Shown: positions 1 to 24,015 of the stretch, one piece after another
Position numbering within the stretch: the first letter of the stretch is position 1
How the letters are laid out: every line of letters begins with the position of its first letter
DNA from: Doryteuthis pealeii
Taxonomy: Eukaryota; Mollusca; Cephalopoda; Myopsida; Loliginidae
NCBI GenBank assembly: GCA_023376005.1
Contig: CM042152.1
Location: 72,000,893-72,064,892 of the forward strand
Length of the DNA stretch: 64,000 nt
Direction of reading: 5' to 3'
Translations under genes and position numbers: made by a program
Notes under the pieces: model-generated
What the model was told of the DNA's origin: nothing
Database searches by the model: none
The model's input: the letters and a program-made list of their open reading frames with translations, nothing else

Positions 1-77
1 TTACATTATTATCAAGTTACATAATACATTATCTTCATTTAATGATAATTATTTTTGCATTTGTTCTAATTATTCAG

Positions 78-12502
<12,425 letters not shown>

Positions 12503-12569
12503 ATAATAACATGAGAAATTTATTTATATTTATATATCTTATAGCCACTATTTAATTACAATCAAGAAA

Positions 12570-12651
12570 AACTGCAGATTATACATATTAACTTTTTTAA
12601 TTTTTCAGTAACTGCGAATTATACATATTAACTTTTTAAATTTTTCAGTAA
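12570..12651 (+). repeat. ~41-bp tandem duplication in the 3' UTR
   Basis: Two near-identical copies of a segment containing ATTATACATATTAACTTTTT and ending TTTTTCAG lie back to back in the 3' untranslated region. They differ by only a few bases, suggesting a recent local duplication. Confidence 0.75.
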
Positions 12652-12768
12652 CTTATCACTGTTAATTCTTTTCAAAATAAGATATTTTAAATGAGTAATT
12701 AGTTATCTGGGTAATATAAGCTACTGGGTCAATAAGTGTTCTGAATTTTCTTAATTCATCATTCTTGA

Positions 12769-12779
12769 AATAAAATAAA
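12769..12779 (+). terminator. two overlapping poly(A) signals
   Basis: AATAAA occurs at 12769-12774 and again at 12774-12779, about 270 bp after the stop codon. They are the first strong tandem signals downstream of the last exon, so they are the likely 3' end of the SCO-spondin-like transcript. Confidence 0.6.
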
Positions 12780-13014
12780 GATGGAATATTTATTATAAAT
12801 GAAACAATGTTAATTCATTTAAGAAATAAAATAATTGTATATCAGAATTCAGACTTGTTTTTATTTTTTTTACAAAAGATTTCATAAAATATTCCTTTGT
12901 TCTCTTTAGATGTATATTGCATGTATCATCTTGTTTTTAAAATTTTTTTGTTGTTTTTTTTTAAAAATCATAACCTTTTCACATACACCTGTCATATATT
13001 TCACATATAACTAA

Positions 13015-13455
13015 TACATTTGTGAAAGGCATGAATCTGTTTATTCTCCCTCCAGCTATGGATAAATAGTAGGGTCGATTGGGCTCTTTAACCTTAGTAT
13101 GGCAAGAAGCAAAAAAAAAGAAAAATATTTTCAGAGGTTAGACTTCAAGTACTGTTTGAGATATTTTATTTCAAATGTTTAGAGTTTTGGAATAAATCCC
13201 ATGCTTTTAAGTCTACTGTTAATGAAATTTCTTTGTATTATTAGATAATGAACCACAGAGGTTCTGATTCTGACTTTGTATGTATTTACTAACTGTTTTC
13301 CATGAGCAGAATGTGACACAAGGTTAATTTTCAACTAGAGTTTAACTGGTTTGAATTTACAGTTTTCCTTCCTCTAAACCAGATGCCATATCAAGGTTAA
13401 AGAACACATTCTTCCCTTCTATTTACCCATAGCTGGAGGGAGAATAGTTGATTTT
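13015..13455. repeat. two facing fragments of SINE family A
   Basis: The + strand fragment 13020-13110 contains CTCCAGCTATGG and GGGCTCTTTAACC; the - strand fragment ~13325-13455 contains GGTTAAAGAACAC and CCATAGCTGGAGGGAG. Both are body segments of the SINE A family seen in full elsewhere (e.g. 48488-48735), with the tRNA-like head missing. Intervening DNA is unassigned. Confidence 0.7.
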
Positions 13456-14320
13456 GAATAGATGATTTTTGGCAAGTTTTACTGTTAAAATATCAAAGAA
13501 TATTTTTTTTAAAAATCAGATGTACTTATTTAATATACTTTTAATCAGTATAGTTTTTTTTGCCATGTCACTGGTTGCTATCCTCCCCCCTCAACATAGC
13601 AGTTTGAAAGAAATACATTAATGTTCCATCAGATGCTATTTGAGCTGGTAGTAAAAATGATAACTGTCTGAATGGTGGACATTCTCTCTTTTAATCGTTA
13701 AATGAAATAAATTGGCAAGGAGTTATCCTGTAAAGACAATGAAAATACTAAAAAACAGTGCTCAGTGTGACAGCTTCTGAGGATTTGAGATCAAAATATT
13801 TCTCCCTCTCAGTGACACAAATTGATGTAGTTGAGATATTCAATGAATCAAGAAAATTCAACTTACAAACTTCAAGTATTGAAACCACAAACATCAAAAA
13901 TAAAAATTCAACAATGAAATTATACAAAGAAAACTTTTTTCAAAGAATCAACTCCATTTCAAAAAATCAACTCAATTTCAAACAACCAACTCTATTACAA
14001 TTCTAATTCAAAGAAATCTTTGTTAACCAGACTCTGCAGATAAGTTCCCTGCAGATTCAACAAAATCCCAATCTAAATGTTACAAACAATACAGTTACTT
14101 GTCAACTACATTAGCCTTCAAATTTTGATAGCATAGAAGGCCATGGAAAACTGTGCCTCAAAAATCCACCATCTGTATGGCCAGGTGTGCAAAGTAGTCA
14201 AATAACAAACCCTCTGCCGTTCAAAGAGCAATCATAAATATCTCCAGTACTGCTCAGAATTGATGATGAAATGAATGATTTTTTTTAATTAGATAAGATG
14301 AATCATACAAATTTCAAAGA
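13456..14320 (+). other. unassigned stretch upstream of P-element relic
   Basis: A 13758-14006 ORF is N/K/S-rich without a recognised domain. Given its position it may be the decayed 5' part of the adjoining P-element-like transposase, but no THAP zinc finger (C2CH) could be seen. Confidence 0.35.
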
Positions 14321-14329
14321 GAGTCTAAT

Positions 14330-15600
14330 CAACTACAAAAAAGACTGTGTCTAATTGTAGCATATGTGGCTGAAAATATTTAAATTGTTCTGTTGAAGAT
14401 GGTATCCCTCTCTTTATGTTAAGAATTCATGAAAATTTGTAATTTGAAACCTTTTATTATGGAGTTAGGTATCATATTAGCAGCCTGTCTAAAAACCATA
14501 TAAATAAAGTTGATACTTGGTCAAGATTGGAAGTAATCATCAGATATTTGAATTCTATGGATTTTGATTACAAGAAAGATATGTTGAGTCAGCAGTTTTC
14601 AGCAAAGGCTCCCAAAATGGTTGGAATGAAATACAGCTCTGATATAGCAATACATGTTTTTGAATACTATATAACATCATGAACATTGTATAATAGATTA
14701 AGACAGAATTTTCAATTACCATCATTAGCAATGTTACAAAGAGTGACATCAAAAGTTTCAAAACTTAATGAAAAATCTTTTTGCTCTCTATATTCAACAC
14801 TCTTAATGCCAGTCAAAAATGATGAATAATTCTCCATGAAGTATATATCAAGAAAATGTTACTATATCATGGCAAACAACTATTTGGTAAATCAGTTGAC
14901 AATCCATCTCTACTGGCTCAAACTTTATTTGGTATAATGTTGATATTTCTTACAAGATTCATTCACACCATCAAAATCAACATTAGCTTTTTTATTTGAA
15001 CAAACTAACAAATTTCAGGCCATCACTTCTGTACCGGTTGACGTAAATGACAACTGAGTAAATATGATGACAACTGAGTAAATCAAGTTTCTTTTTAAAT
15101 TATATCCAGCACTTCCTGAAAAACCTTGGTTGATTGAAACATTTGATTATGTTCATCTGTTGAAAAATATTTGAAATTTATGGCTCACAGAAAAGATAGA
15201 AGTAATCTTTGATGATAATGGTGTAAAACACGTACCAAAATTGACACATCTTTATTATATCATTTTGATTCTGAAAGACTAGTTAAACTTTCAGATTTAA
15301 GTGAAATTTCTATTGCTCCAAAGCTGATAGAAATACAATGGATGTTACTTGCAGAGTGTTTTCAGAAAAAAGACATATAATGCAATTCTCACTCATTCTG
15401 GAAGAACTGCCATTTTCATAAACAAGGTTTTGACATGATGGAAAATTCTAAATGTTAAAGCCCTTCAAATTGATGAACTATACAATGACACTCTACAAGC
15501 TGAAATAAGACCTCCAAATGACAGCCAACTTGATTTTATCATTGAGTTTGGTTATAATGGCTCTTAATATGGCTGGCAGTCAAATGATTGGTTTATCAAC
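14330..15600 (+). pseudogene. P-element/THAP9-like transposase pseudogene, 5' part
   Basis: Conceptual + strand translation with many stops still shows the P-transposase pattern. APKMVGMKYSSDIAIHVFEY is followed by a stop and YNRLRQNFQLPSLAMLQRV (~14608-14750). After a spacer come FDYVHLLKNI and, after one stop, NLWLTEK (15142-15200). These match the family's 'Y..LR..LPS..TL' and 'D..HLLKNIRN.WLTEK' segments. Frames are broken by stops (such as TGA in the tail of the first block), so it is inactive. A small tandem duplication of ATGACAACTGAGTAAAT sits at ~15050-15081. The gene continues at 16945-17456 beyond an inserted LINE. Terminal inverted repeats were not found. Confidence 0.75.
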
Positions 15601-15639
15601 CTGTCTGGGGTTATGTCATGCCTAATGGTTAGGAAGTAA

Positions 15640-16940
15640 TATATGTTGTGTATTGATATTTATATTTTTTAGTAATTGGTTTTAACAATGTGTTAGCACC
15701 ATTGGGCATCATGTTGTATAGTACTGATTAAGTTCATATCTATATTCTATGGTATAGTTTTATTTTCCTCAAAAAGGAGAGAATGTCCTCCATGTTTACA
15801 TTTTCAAATTGGTCTTTCATATTGTTTGCAGTAAAATGACTGTTTTTGATGTGAGCAAAAAACCTGCATTCCATAAATAAGTGTTTAACAGTCAAAGGTG
15901 TTTGACATGTTTCACATTGTGGTTGTTGTTCTTGTTTGGGTATATAGGAATGCGTTAGTCTTGTGTGACCAATACATAATCAGGATACAATGACTTGTTC
16001 CTTTCTAAACTTTCCTAAAGCTGGTCTCCAGTTTCCCGAAGTGGGTTTGATTAGGAAGAGTTTATTGTGGATGTTGTTATTCCAGCGTTGTTGCCATTTT
16101 GTATGAAGGAATCTATTAATTTTAGGTTTCAAATCAGTATATGGAATCTTGAACTTGTCAGGGATCAAATCTAAAGCCAATTTGGCTGCAGAGTCAGCTC
16201 TTTCATTCCCCCTCACTCCAATGTGGCTTGGGATCCAGCACATTAGAATCTCCTTAGAGTTAGACATCAAGTCTAATCTATTCAGGAGTCTAATGATGAG
16301 AGGGTCTTCCAGTTTTTTATTTCTTAATGATAGTAGGACAGAGAGCGAGTCTGAGAAGATGATACATTTTTTGTGGTTATTTTCAGAGATGATATCAAGT
16401 GCTAGATCTATTGCACGGGTTTCAGCTGAAAAAATTGAGCTTTCATTTGGGAGAGCTTTTCTTATGATTTTTTAATTTAAAATAGCTGCACATGCTGTTT
16501 TGTCATTGTCCTTAGAGCCATCTGTAAAGATGTGGAGGTGGTTGGGGTAGCATTCTAGAATATTGTGGAGTTTATCTTGGTAAGTGCTAGGATGAGTTTT
16601 TGTTTTGGAGAGCTCACTTAGCTCAAAGCTCACTTTAGGTTTTTTAATGATCCAAGGTGGTGTTTTAGAATAGGTTCCATCTGGAGACCAAAAGGTTTTA
16701 TTGATTTTTCTTTTTTTGGATGGGCAGGATTTGAGTTTTGTGTAGTATTGTAAGACTAGTTTTTTGCATCTTATCTGTAGGGGTGCTTCATAAGCCTCGA
16801 CATATAGGCTGTCAACTGGAGAAGTTCTGAAGGCTCCTAAGACTTGTCTTAAGCCTTCATGGTGTATAGAGTTGAGCATTTGGAGGTAAGACCTTCAAGC
16901 AGATCTATATACAAAACTGGCATAATCAAGTTGAGAACTT
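15640..16940 (-). mobile_element. non-LTR retrotransposon (Jockey-like) 3' fragment inserted antisense
   Basis: This 5'-truncated LINE lies antisense inside the P-element relic. It reads from DYASFVYRSA (end of the RT region) through SIHHEGLRQVLGAFRTSPV into the RNase H domain and the C-terminal zinc-like region. After ORF stop 15740-15742, about 100 bp of 3' UTR remains. The truncated 5' end and strand fit target-primed reverse transcription. The same family supplied the fragment at 24390-25086. Confidence 0.85.
15740..16930 (-). pseudogene. LINE ORF2 remnant: RNase H and C-terminal Cys motif
   Basis: Read from the right, the RNase H catalytic set is all visible: FTDGSKD (D), AETRAIDLAL (E), IIFSDSLSVL (D) and WIPSHIGVRGNERAD (H/D). 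Then come LHTKWQQRWNNN, LCIGHTRLTHSYIPK and CETCQTPLTVKHLFMEC, the motif that follows RNase H in Jockey-type elements. Three in-frame stops break it: TGA after YRSA, TAA after AAILN and TGA before LCIGHT. Both TGAs could be CGA decayed at a CpG. The reverse-transcriptase catalytic FADD box is absent because of the 5' truncation. Confidence 0.85.
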
Positions 16941-16944
16941 AATT

Positions 16945-17456
16945 ATGCCAGTTGAATTATGATTATGAAGTTGAGCTTTTATACAAACACTGCTACTACC
17001 ATATATCATACTTGCAATGGAATTGTTAATCTGTGTTGACACCTTTTAGCTACAAGATATAAATATGTTCTACTTGGACAATTCACAACTAATCCACTAG
17101 AATAATAATTTGGTAAACTTTGTCAAGGATCAGGTGGCATCTATTATATAAATGCCCAACAGTGTATTGAAAAGCTGCATATTAAGTATTCATCTTCACT
17201 TTAAAATAAAAGTTTGAATATTGATGCTTTTAATGTTAAGCCAGGTCACCAATGTACATCTTGTAATCATAAACTTCATGAGGAAGGTTCAGAAATATTT
17301 GACAATCTGGAAAATTTAGAACCATCTGTTTCTGATGAAATAAAAATGGCCCTTGAGTATATAGCTGGATATGTTACAAGAAATGATAATCAACCCAGTG
17401 AATATGAAACCCATTTTTATTATGAAGAGTATGGAAAATATCCCCCATTCAATTGA
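16945..17456 (+). pseudogene. P-element/THAP9-like transposase pseudogene, 3' part
   Basis: The frame gives KYVLLGQFTTNPLE, two stop codons, FGKLCQGSGGIYYINAQQ and, further on, ALEYIAGYVTRND. These are the C-terminal P-transposase blocks ('LLGRFTTDPLE..FGKLRQGSGG' and 'YIAGYV'). The open part 17214-17456 covers the last block. Order and strand agree with the 5' part at 14330-15600, so the two are one gene split by the LINE. Confidence 0.8.
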
Positions 17457-17465
17457 CCATGAAAA

Positions 17466-17728
17466 ACTTGGGTTAGCTCAGTCGGTAGAGCGTTCGGCTA
17501 GAAACCACAAGGTTCCTAGTTCGATACCCGCCCTCGCTAACTCAGCATATGAGTAGTACAGGGATCTGTGCAGTAAAGTAAGGAGCTGATGGTATGTGTT
17601 GCGCTCCACCTCAGATGCTAAAATAATCTCCTTGGTCTAGCGCTAGTGAAAAGGAGATAGACTCCCTCGCTGCATGGCTGATACCGACATTAGGCTGCCC
17701 CAACGACTTTACTTACTTTACTTACACT
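17466..17728 (+). mobile_element. SINE family B (tRNA-headed)
   Basis: The head GGTTAGCTCAGTCGGTAGAG is a pol III A box and GGTTCCTAGTTCGATACC a B box. The body contains GTGTTGCGCTCCACCTCAG and CTCCTTGGTCTAGCGCTAG, and the tail is (TTAC)n-like. Eight copies of this family lie in the window. Confidence 0.85.
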
Positions 17729-17929
17729 TGTTAATGGTTATTTTTTCATTTAATCTTTTTCAATATAATAAAGGAAAAAGGTGTATTATAAATCATTAAG
17801 TAACATTTTTATACTTATTTGTGAGTTTCATGTTTTTCAAGAGAAAGCATGCTCATATTTTTGCAAATGTAATTTTGAAAAACTTTTGCAAACATTACAC
17901 ACACAGATCTGACAAATAACCAGCTTTAA

Positions 17930-18340
17930 AGGTTTTGGTTTGGTTTGCTTTGTTTTATGGCATATAAACCTCAGTGGGTCATTTAATGCCGATAAAGTTT
18001 TGAAATAAAGTCATTCTTAATGGATACTCAATCTTTTTTATAAATACATTTTTCTATTTAACTCATAGATGAGATCCTAACAGGTACTACCACTCTCGGT
18101 CAGAGTGGACCAGGGAGCAATGGTGATGAAGGGGTTCTCCACATTTCCCAAATCTCCAGAATTGGAACCTCACCATCAGAGTTTAACGTCATTCCCAGGA
18201 CATGAAGACATTCAGCCACCACCTTCTAGCACTCATATGATAAAAAGGGTCGGGGCTTGCAACAAAGGCAATAGGATTGGGGCAATCATATAGGTGCTAG
18301 GGCTTGACATGACCAGCTGACTGTCTTTAAAGGTTTTGAA
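17930..18340 (+). mobile_element. SINE family C copy
   Basis: It begins with the TTTTATGGCATATAAACCTC / GGGTCATTTAATGCC tail segment, then the poly-T body, the ACTACCACTCTCGGTCAGAG block and the CTTCTAGCACTCATATGATA block, and ends in AGGTGCTAGGGCTTGACATG. Five or more copies in the window share this order. Confidence 0.8.
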
Positions 18341-18404
18341 ATTTTCCAAGAAAATTTTGTTTTATCTATCTATATTTCTCTGATGATTGATTGTCATATA
18401 CAGA

Positions 18405-18985
18405 TTTCACCTGCCCTGTTGGCTGAGGCTGTAGAATACATCAATTGCACCTCTGCAGAGGGGGTCACCTGTTGGCCATGAGTGGTGACCTGTGATGCTT
18501 AAGGACGGAATCCTAATGGCTGAGCAGTCCATAACATGCAACACTCCATTTTGGCCCTTAGTTAGGCTAGAGAAGCGCCTTCTGATCAATCGGTTAGTTA
18601 TGTCTAGCCCTAGCACTTATATGATTGTCACAACCTTAGGCTAGACAGGTGGTCAGAGGAGGCCACCTAAAATCAATTGGCTAGTTATGTCAAACCCTAG
18701 CACCTATATGATTGTCCTAAATCTATTGCCCTTATGAAAAAATCCCAACCCTTTTTATCATATATGTGCTAGAAGGCGGTGGCGGTGGCTGTGAATCTTA
18801 GCATTCTGGGTATGTGTTAAACTGCATCTAGTGGTGAGGTTCCAATTCTGGAGCTCTTAGGAGTGTGGAGTACCCCTTCATTGCCATTACTCCTAGGTCC
18901 ACTCCTACCCAGAGTGGTAGTATCTGTTAGGTACCATCTATGGGTTAAACAGAAATTAATGAGTTTTAAGAATATGTGTTTGAAA
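18405..18985 (-). mobile_element. SINE family C, long copy with tRNA-like head region
   Basis: In reverse orientation it carries the same blocks as 17930-18340. On the window's left side it adds a 5' region with CCTGCCCTGTTGGCTGAGGC and a duplicated 'TAGCCCTAGCACTTATATGA' segment (18605-18720). Confidence 0.75.
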
Positions 18986-19004
18986 AGAAATTGAGTTTTA
19001 AAAT

Positions 19005-19346
19005 ATTTTTCAGAAATCATCAATAACTTAAAATTGGTTGACTTTCAGACTTTTTCGATAGCATTTTTGGATTTCTTGGGTAAAAAATACTTTTATAAAC
19101 CAATTTTTAGGACTAGGGAAGCTTTAGAACTCATTTTACAGACAAACATAGATTACAAAAAGTCGCCATCCCCCCCTCAAATTTAGACAGCTAAAAACTG
19201 ACATAACTCCGTCAATTCTTGGAAATAGAAGCTCAAATTTGGGGGATTGTCTAACTTTAACACAGTACACACCTGTACAAAATTTCATAAAAATTAAAGG
19301 GGGTGGGTGACAATTTTACTTTTTTCTGGATGATTTGACATGGAAT
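19005..19346. mobile_element. deleted copy of the 1.2-kb TIR element
   Basis: Matches the right part of the element at 22706-23890. It shares CTATAAACCAATTTTTAGGA-like sequence, the C-run, GCTCAAATTTGGGGGATTGT, CACACCTGTACAAAATTTC, GGGGGTGGGTGAC and the end GATTTGACATGGAATTGCCC. The left arm is missing. It lies between two family C SINEs. Confidence 0.75.
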
Positions 19347-19640
19347 TGCCCTAAACTGAATCTAATGGTGAAGTTCCAATTTTAGAGCTTTCCAGAGTAT
19401 GGAATACCCCTTCATTGTTATTACTCCCAGGTTCACTAACCTGGAGTTGTAGTACCTGTTAGGGTCCCATCTATAGGTTAAATAGAAAAAAATGAGTATT
19501 AAAGGAAATTGTTAAAAAATTGAGTTTAAAAAATTATTTTGAATACCCATCAAGCATGAATAGAACAAAACATCTTCAGCATAAAATAACCCAGCAAAGG
19601 TTTAATGCCATAAAATCCAATAAATAAAATAAAATATCAT
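19347..19640 (-). mobile_element. SINE family C, partial
   Basis: Contains CTAATGGTGAAGTTCCAATT, CATTGTTATTACTCCCAGG and GTAGTACCTGTTAGGGTCCC, and ends with the CATAAAATAACCCAGCAAAG tail words on the far side. Confidence 0.75.
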
Positions 19641-19737
19641 TCATTTGAGAAATGTTCTTGTTAAATTTTTACCTCTACTAATTAAAAAAATAGTTTGGAA
19701 TCACATGTTCACACATGTTCTTACATAATCCTATAGA

Positions 19738-20008
19738 AAAAAGTAGTAAAGTCTGTAGAATGGCCTATTGTCAGTATCAGCTGGACAACGAGGGAATTTA
19801 TCCCTTTTCACTAACGCTAGACCAGGGATATTGCTTTTTTCTCAGGTGGAGTGCCATACCCAACTGCCTGCTTGAAGTTGTTTTACCACACAGGTCAGAT
19901 TACCCAAGCTGTGCTACTCATATGCTGAGTTGGCAGGAACCAGTGTCGAACCCAGAACCTTGCAATTCCTTAGTGGATGCTCTACCAACTGAACTAAACT
20001 GCATTCCA
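19738..20008 (-). mobile_element. SINE family B copy
   Basis: The reverse complement has TTCAGTTGGTAGAGCATCC (A box) and GGTTCTGGGTTCGACACTGG (B box), followed by CAACTCAGCATATGAGTAGC. ORFs on both strands here are translations of the SINE. Confidence 0.82.
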
Positions 20009-20125
20009 TGAAAAACTTTTTGAATAATGATAAAAACAATAATGAGAATGCCAATCTGAAATGATAGATTTCTACAATGTTTCATCTTTTTGAATTTTAA
20101 CAAGTTTCCATCATTTACTAGGAAC

Positions 20126-20182
20126 CTTTTTACTCTAATCGGTAGAGCATTCACCTAGGAATTGCAAGGTTCCTGGTATAAT
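20126..20182 (+). mobile_element. SINE family B head fragment
   Basis: Only the tRNA-like part is left: TAATCGGTAGAGCATTCACC and GCAAGGTTCCTGG. Confidence 0.65.
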
Positions 20183-20892
20183 ATCATTATGAATTTGTTA
20201 GAACAGCATCTGTTGGCATTTGAATTCTGTATATGTAAAAATATTGCACTATGTTCTTGTACTATTGTACGCTAAATGCTTTAAAATGACTGCCTTTTAC
20301 CAGACTTGTTTTGGTGAACTTTCTTTCAAATATCTCACAAATTCAGCACACTCAAACCCATTTAAGTTGTATGGAAAAAAGTCAAAATAGTAAAAAAAAA
20401 CCCCAAAAAAACCAACTTAAAAACTGCATAAACTCCAATTTTGCATAATCATCGCAGAAGAAGGAAAATATATTTGATGTAATCGATGTTATCTCCTCTA
20501 AGCAAATGAACAATTCCAAACAACTTGAAGAATTGACTACAACAAATACTAAGTGACAACAATAACCAACATACATCAACTTCAAATAAATCACCCAAAA
20601 GTTTCTCAAACTTATCAAAACATTGTCAAAACACATAGATCAGTGCTTCTCAAAATTTTGGAAGTTGCAGACCAGTTGACATTTTTTTTTGATCAATGCA
20701 CAGACTGGTATATGAAATTAAAGAATTTGTTAAACTTCAAACAAAAAGTATTTATCCAGGCATGTTAAAGTTAGTTTTATTCAATACACAAATTTATCAT
20801 CAATATAAACTAACTCCCCAATGTACAGTCAATGGGAACAGTGAGACTGCTTTTTATTTGTTAATTTGTCAATTTATTTGTTAATTTGTCAA
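20183..20892. other. unassigned stretch with hAT-like word
   Basis: No coding signal. CAGTGCTTCTCAAAATTTTGG at ~20641 resembles the terminal sequence of Charlie-type hAT elements, but the opposite terminus was not found. A (TTTGTTAATTTG)-type duplication lies at ~20858-20890. Confidence 0.4.
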
Positions 20893-21065
20893 GTCTTTGC
20901 TCAATAGAAGACTGGTTGCCATAACAAAGCTGAAGAGCCCAGTCTGATCTACTTTTTACCTATAGCTGGAAGGAGAATAATCAGATTCATACCTTTCCCA
21001 TGGTATTAGCCCTATGTGAAATGCAAACAGCCTCATCAAGGATTTGAACTTTGCTTATAAAACAT
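20893..21065 (-). mobile_element. SINE family A fragment
   Basis: Contains GAAGACTGGTTGCCATAACA, AAGAGCCCAGTCTG, CTATAGCTGGAAGGAGAATA, the TATTAGCCCTATGTGAAATG block and CATCAAGGATTTGAAC (B box, reverse). Confidence 0.75.
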
Positions 21066-22160
21066 AAATCTTTAGCCGTCTCCTTAATATATAATCTGTC
21101 AATGGGTGCCCTGCATGGTATAATCTAGGCTAGTAAACTATTATGAGGAATTTTGAGTCTCACTGCATGCTCTATACATCTGGCCTTGTGCTGCAACTAA
21201 GTTTAAGTACATTATGCATCAATCTTTATATATTTACCCGAATTCTACAACTTTGATATCTTAAAGGAAATACCAACATCTTGTCATAAAACCTTTTCAA
21301 AACTTTGGATTCTAGAAAGTCAGTGGTACAGTGCTTATATCAAAGGAGATGTGAAATAATCAGATTATTTAAGAGTATCAAATGCTGTTACATTATTAGG
21401 GGGCCTTGGATAATTAAGGTTTGAAAAAGGATTAGTTTTCGTAAAAATAAGTTGTGATTGAAGAAGAAGGAAAGAAATGTTTTGAAAAAATATTTTGAAA
21501 GAAGGAATTTATTTGGAATGTTTTATTTAAAATGTTTGTTGAAATTCCACCAGAGAATTGCTGGGGTTGAATATTTTCGGGAGAATTACAAATACTGGCA
21601 GAGGAATGCCAGATTGTTTTGGTTAAAAATTACCATGTGACAATTTGACAATATACAATAGAATTAAAATATGACATAGAAAGTAATCAGCTGATTATTG
21701 TACATAAGTTATTTTGTAATTATAAAAGGGTAAATAGTTGAGAACTAGCTGAGAACTAGAGAAGAGCGCACTTGAGACCACAAAGGGTCTATTAAGGCAG
21801 ACACCACAACGCAGGAATTAGCCTATCAAAAATAGAACAGCCTTTCTTTCTGTCTGTTTTCATCTCCAAGCCACCAACTGATAGGCAAATGATAAGCTAA
21901 TTTAAGCAATTCTGTTATTATAACCTTCTTTCTATCTCTTTCTGCATTGATGACTACAAGAATTTATCACAGCCAAAAATAAACATTTGTTGACAAAAAG
22001 TGCAGGCTTGTTAATCAGCGGATTCCCACGGAGAAGCTGAAATGCACAGAAGGAAATGAACCCACACATAAAGAGACAAAAGACCCATTACATATCAATG
22101 TTTGGTGGTGAGTAAGATGTTTTAGTCGAGTCCCCACTCTAAAAAGACCAATATTAGCAT
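21066..22160. other. unassigned; possible LTR-like promoter sequence
   Basis: No coding frame. ATTATAAAAGGGTAAATAG (~21719-21737) reads as a TATA box, followed ~250 bp later by AAAAATAAACATTTG, like a poly(A) signal of an LTR. The segment could be a solo LTR, but clear TG/CA ends with a target duplication were not found. Confidence 0.35.
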
Positions 22161-22169
22161 TAGTATATC

Positions 22170-22450
22170 TGTGATATATATATTTACCAACCCCTCTGCA
22201 TAAGCAGGATGTGAGGTCAATTTCTTAAGCGGAGTTTAACAGATTTGAATTCAGAATTTTCCTTCTCTTAGACTGCTTGCCTAACCAAGGTTAAAGATAC
22301 CAGTCTGCTCTACTATTTACCCATAGCTGGTGGGATAATATTTTGATTCATACCTTTTTCAAGGGTATTAGTGCTATGTGAAATGCAAACAGCCTTGTCC
22401 AGAATTTGAACTCATCTCTCTGTGTCCATTTTCTATTATGGTAACCATTA
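22170..22450 (-). mobile_element. SINE family A, near full length
   Basis: Reading from the right: head with the A box (ATGGTTACCATAATAG region), B box (GAGTTCAAATTC), CATTTCACATAGCACTAATA, CCCACCAGCTATGGGTAAAT, TTAACCTTGGTTAGGCAAGC, AAACTCCGCTTAAGAAATTG, GACCTCACATCC and a tail GGTTGGTAAATATATATATC, that is, ending in a TA tract. Confidence 0.82.
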
Positions 22451-22539
22451 CACCAAACACCTCCACAATATGTGAGATACTAACACTAAACACAACAGAA
22501 TGTAGGACGAGATAAACTCATTTATACATACCAAGAACA

Positions 22540-24015
22540 TTTAGTATTTTATATACACAATATACCTACAGGTGGTATTAAAAGTAAAGAATGCACAAAC
22601 GTGTCCCAACATCTAGAACTATACACAAGCAGTATGTGGAAAGGGAACAAAATAAAAAAAGGCTTAATTGATTAGGGTACCAAGAACATTCAACATTTTA
22701 TATATGGGTAATTCCATGTCAAATCATCAGGGCCATGTCACCCACCCCCTTCAATTTTTCTGAATTTTTGTACAGGTGTAGACTAGGTTAAAATTAGATA
22801 ATCCCCTAAAATTGAGCTTCCAATTCGAAATATCCAAAGGTAAATAGTTATGGAAATTTTTGTGAAAATCGGAAACTTAATTGATTTTTCATATAATTTT
22901 TTTAAAATCCTGTTTTCGTAACTCGTTTTTGGCTATGTTAAAATTCAGTTTATTTAATGGTGCAAAAGTGAAAACATTGTGTTTCAATCATAATTTCCAT
23001 TATTTCCTTAAGCTGAAAAAACTTTCTAAAATCATCAGGAGTTTGTTTAAGGTTTCTTCTTTCGAAGATAATATTAATTCTTTTGCAAATTTTATTATGT
23101 TAAATATAGGGGGGTAGATTTCATAGGGAAAATTGGTGGTACAAAAGATATTGTTATCATTTTTGTTACCTTCCAATTTTCAATTCTAAAATGAAATGTG
23201 GTGCTGATATTGACGTTTGTATATTGTCAGAATTTTGCAGGCAATATGATTAATACATTGGAAATATATTGTTTGTATATTATTTTAAATATATCCAACC
23301 ACCAACATAATCCTGATAATTTCTATCGAACTCTGACAGTTATTTTGCTCCATATGGTGCTTATTGAATGACTGTACGTAAAAGTGACAAATCTTAAATG
23401 ATGTAACTTCGCTTGTGAGCAAAAACCAAACTCCATTTTTGGTACAAATAATGTTCAATATATGTAGAATAATAATTTAAAGGAAAAAGAAAATTATATG
23501 TAGTGCCACATTGTGATTTTTTCCCTTATTGATCTTGCATTGAAAAAATCAGAAATCATTAATAACGTGAAAAGGGTTAACTTTATGCCTATTTTGATAA
23601 CATTTTTGGATTCCTCAGGTCTAAAAACTTCTATAAACCAATTTTTAGGAGTAGGGGAGCTATAAAACACATTTATAGACAAAAATAGATTACAAAATGC
23701 CATTTTTCTCGCCCCCCCTACAAATATTTTGAGTTTAAAATCGACATGACTCGGCAAATATTTCGAATTGGAAGCTCAAATTTGGGGGATTGTCTAACTT
23801 TAACCTAGTCTACACCTGTACAACCATTTCAGAAAAATTGAAGGGGGTGGGTGACGATTTTTTTTTTCCTGATGATTTCATATGGAATATACCTACAGGT
23901 GGTATTAAATGTAAAGTTTACACAAATGTACCTCAACAGCTAGAACTATACATATATTATTCCATAAACAAGCAGTATGTGGAAGGGGAGCAAAATAGAA
24001 AAAGGCTTACTTGAT
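22540..24015. repeat. tandem ~135-bp repeat, second copy split by a TIR element
   Basis: 22540-22700 and 22680-22705 + 23884-24015 carry the same sequence (CCAAGAACATT, TATACCTACAGGTGGTATTA, CTAGAACTATACA, CAAGCAGTATGTGGAA, AAAAAAGGCTTA). The second copy is interrupted by the element at 22706-23890, so copy one serves as the empty site. Confidence 0.75.
22706..23888. mobile_element. ~1.2-kb TIR (foldback/MITE-like) DNA element
   Basis: Starts GGGTAATTCCATGTCAAATC and ends with its near reverse complement (GATGATTTCATATGGAATAT). The arms align for about 150 bp: GTCACCCACCCCCTTCAATT, TGTACAGGTGTAGACTAGG, then CCAATTCGAAAT. The 900-bp core has no convincing transposase, so it is non-autonomous. 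Insertion site is AT-rich (TATAT). Confidence 0.8.
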
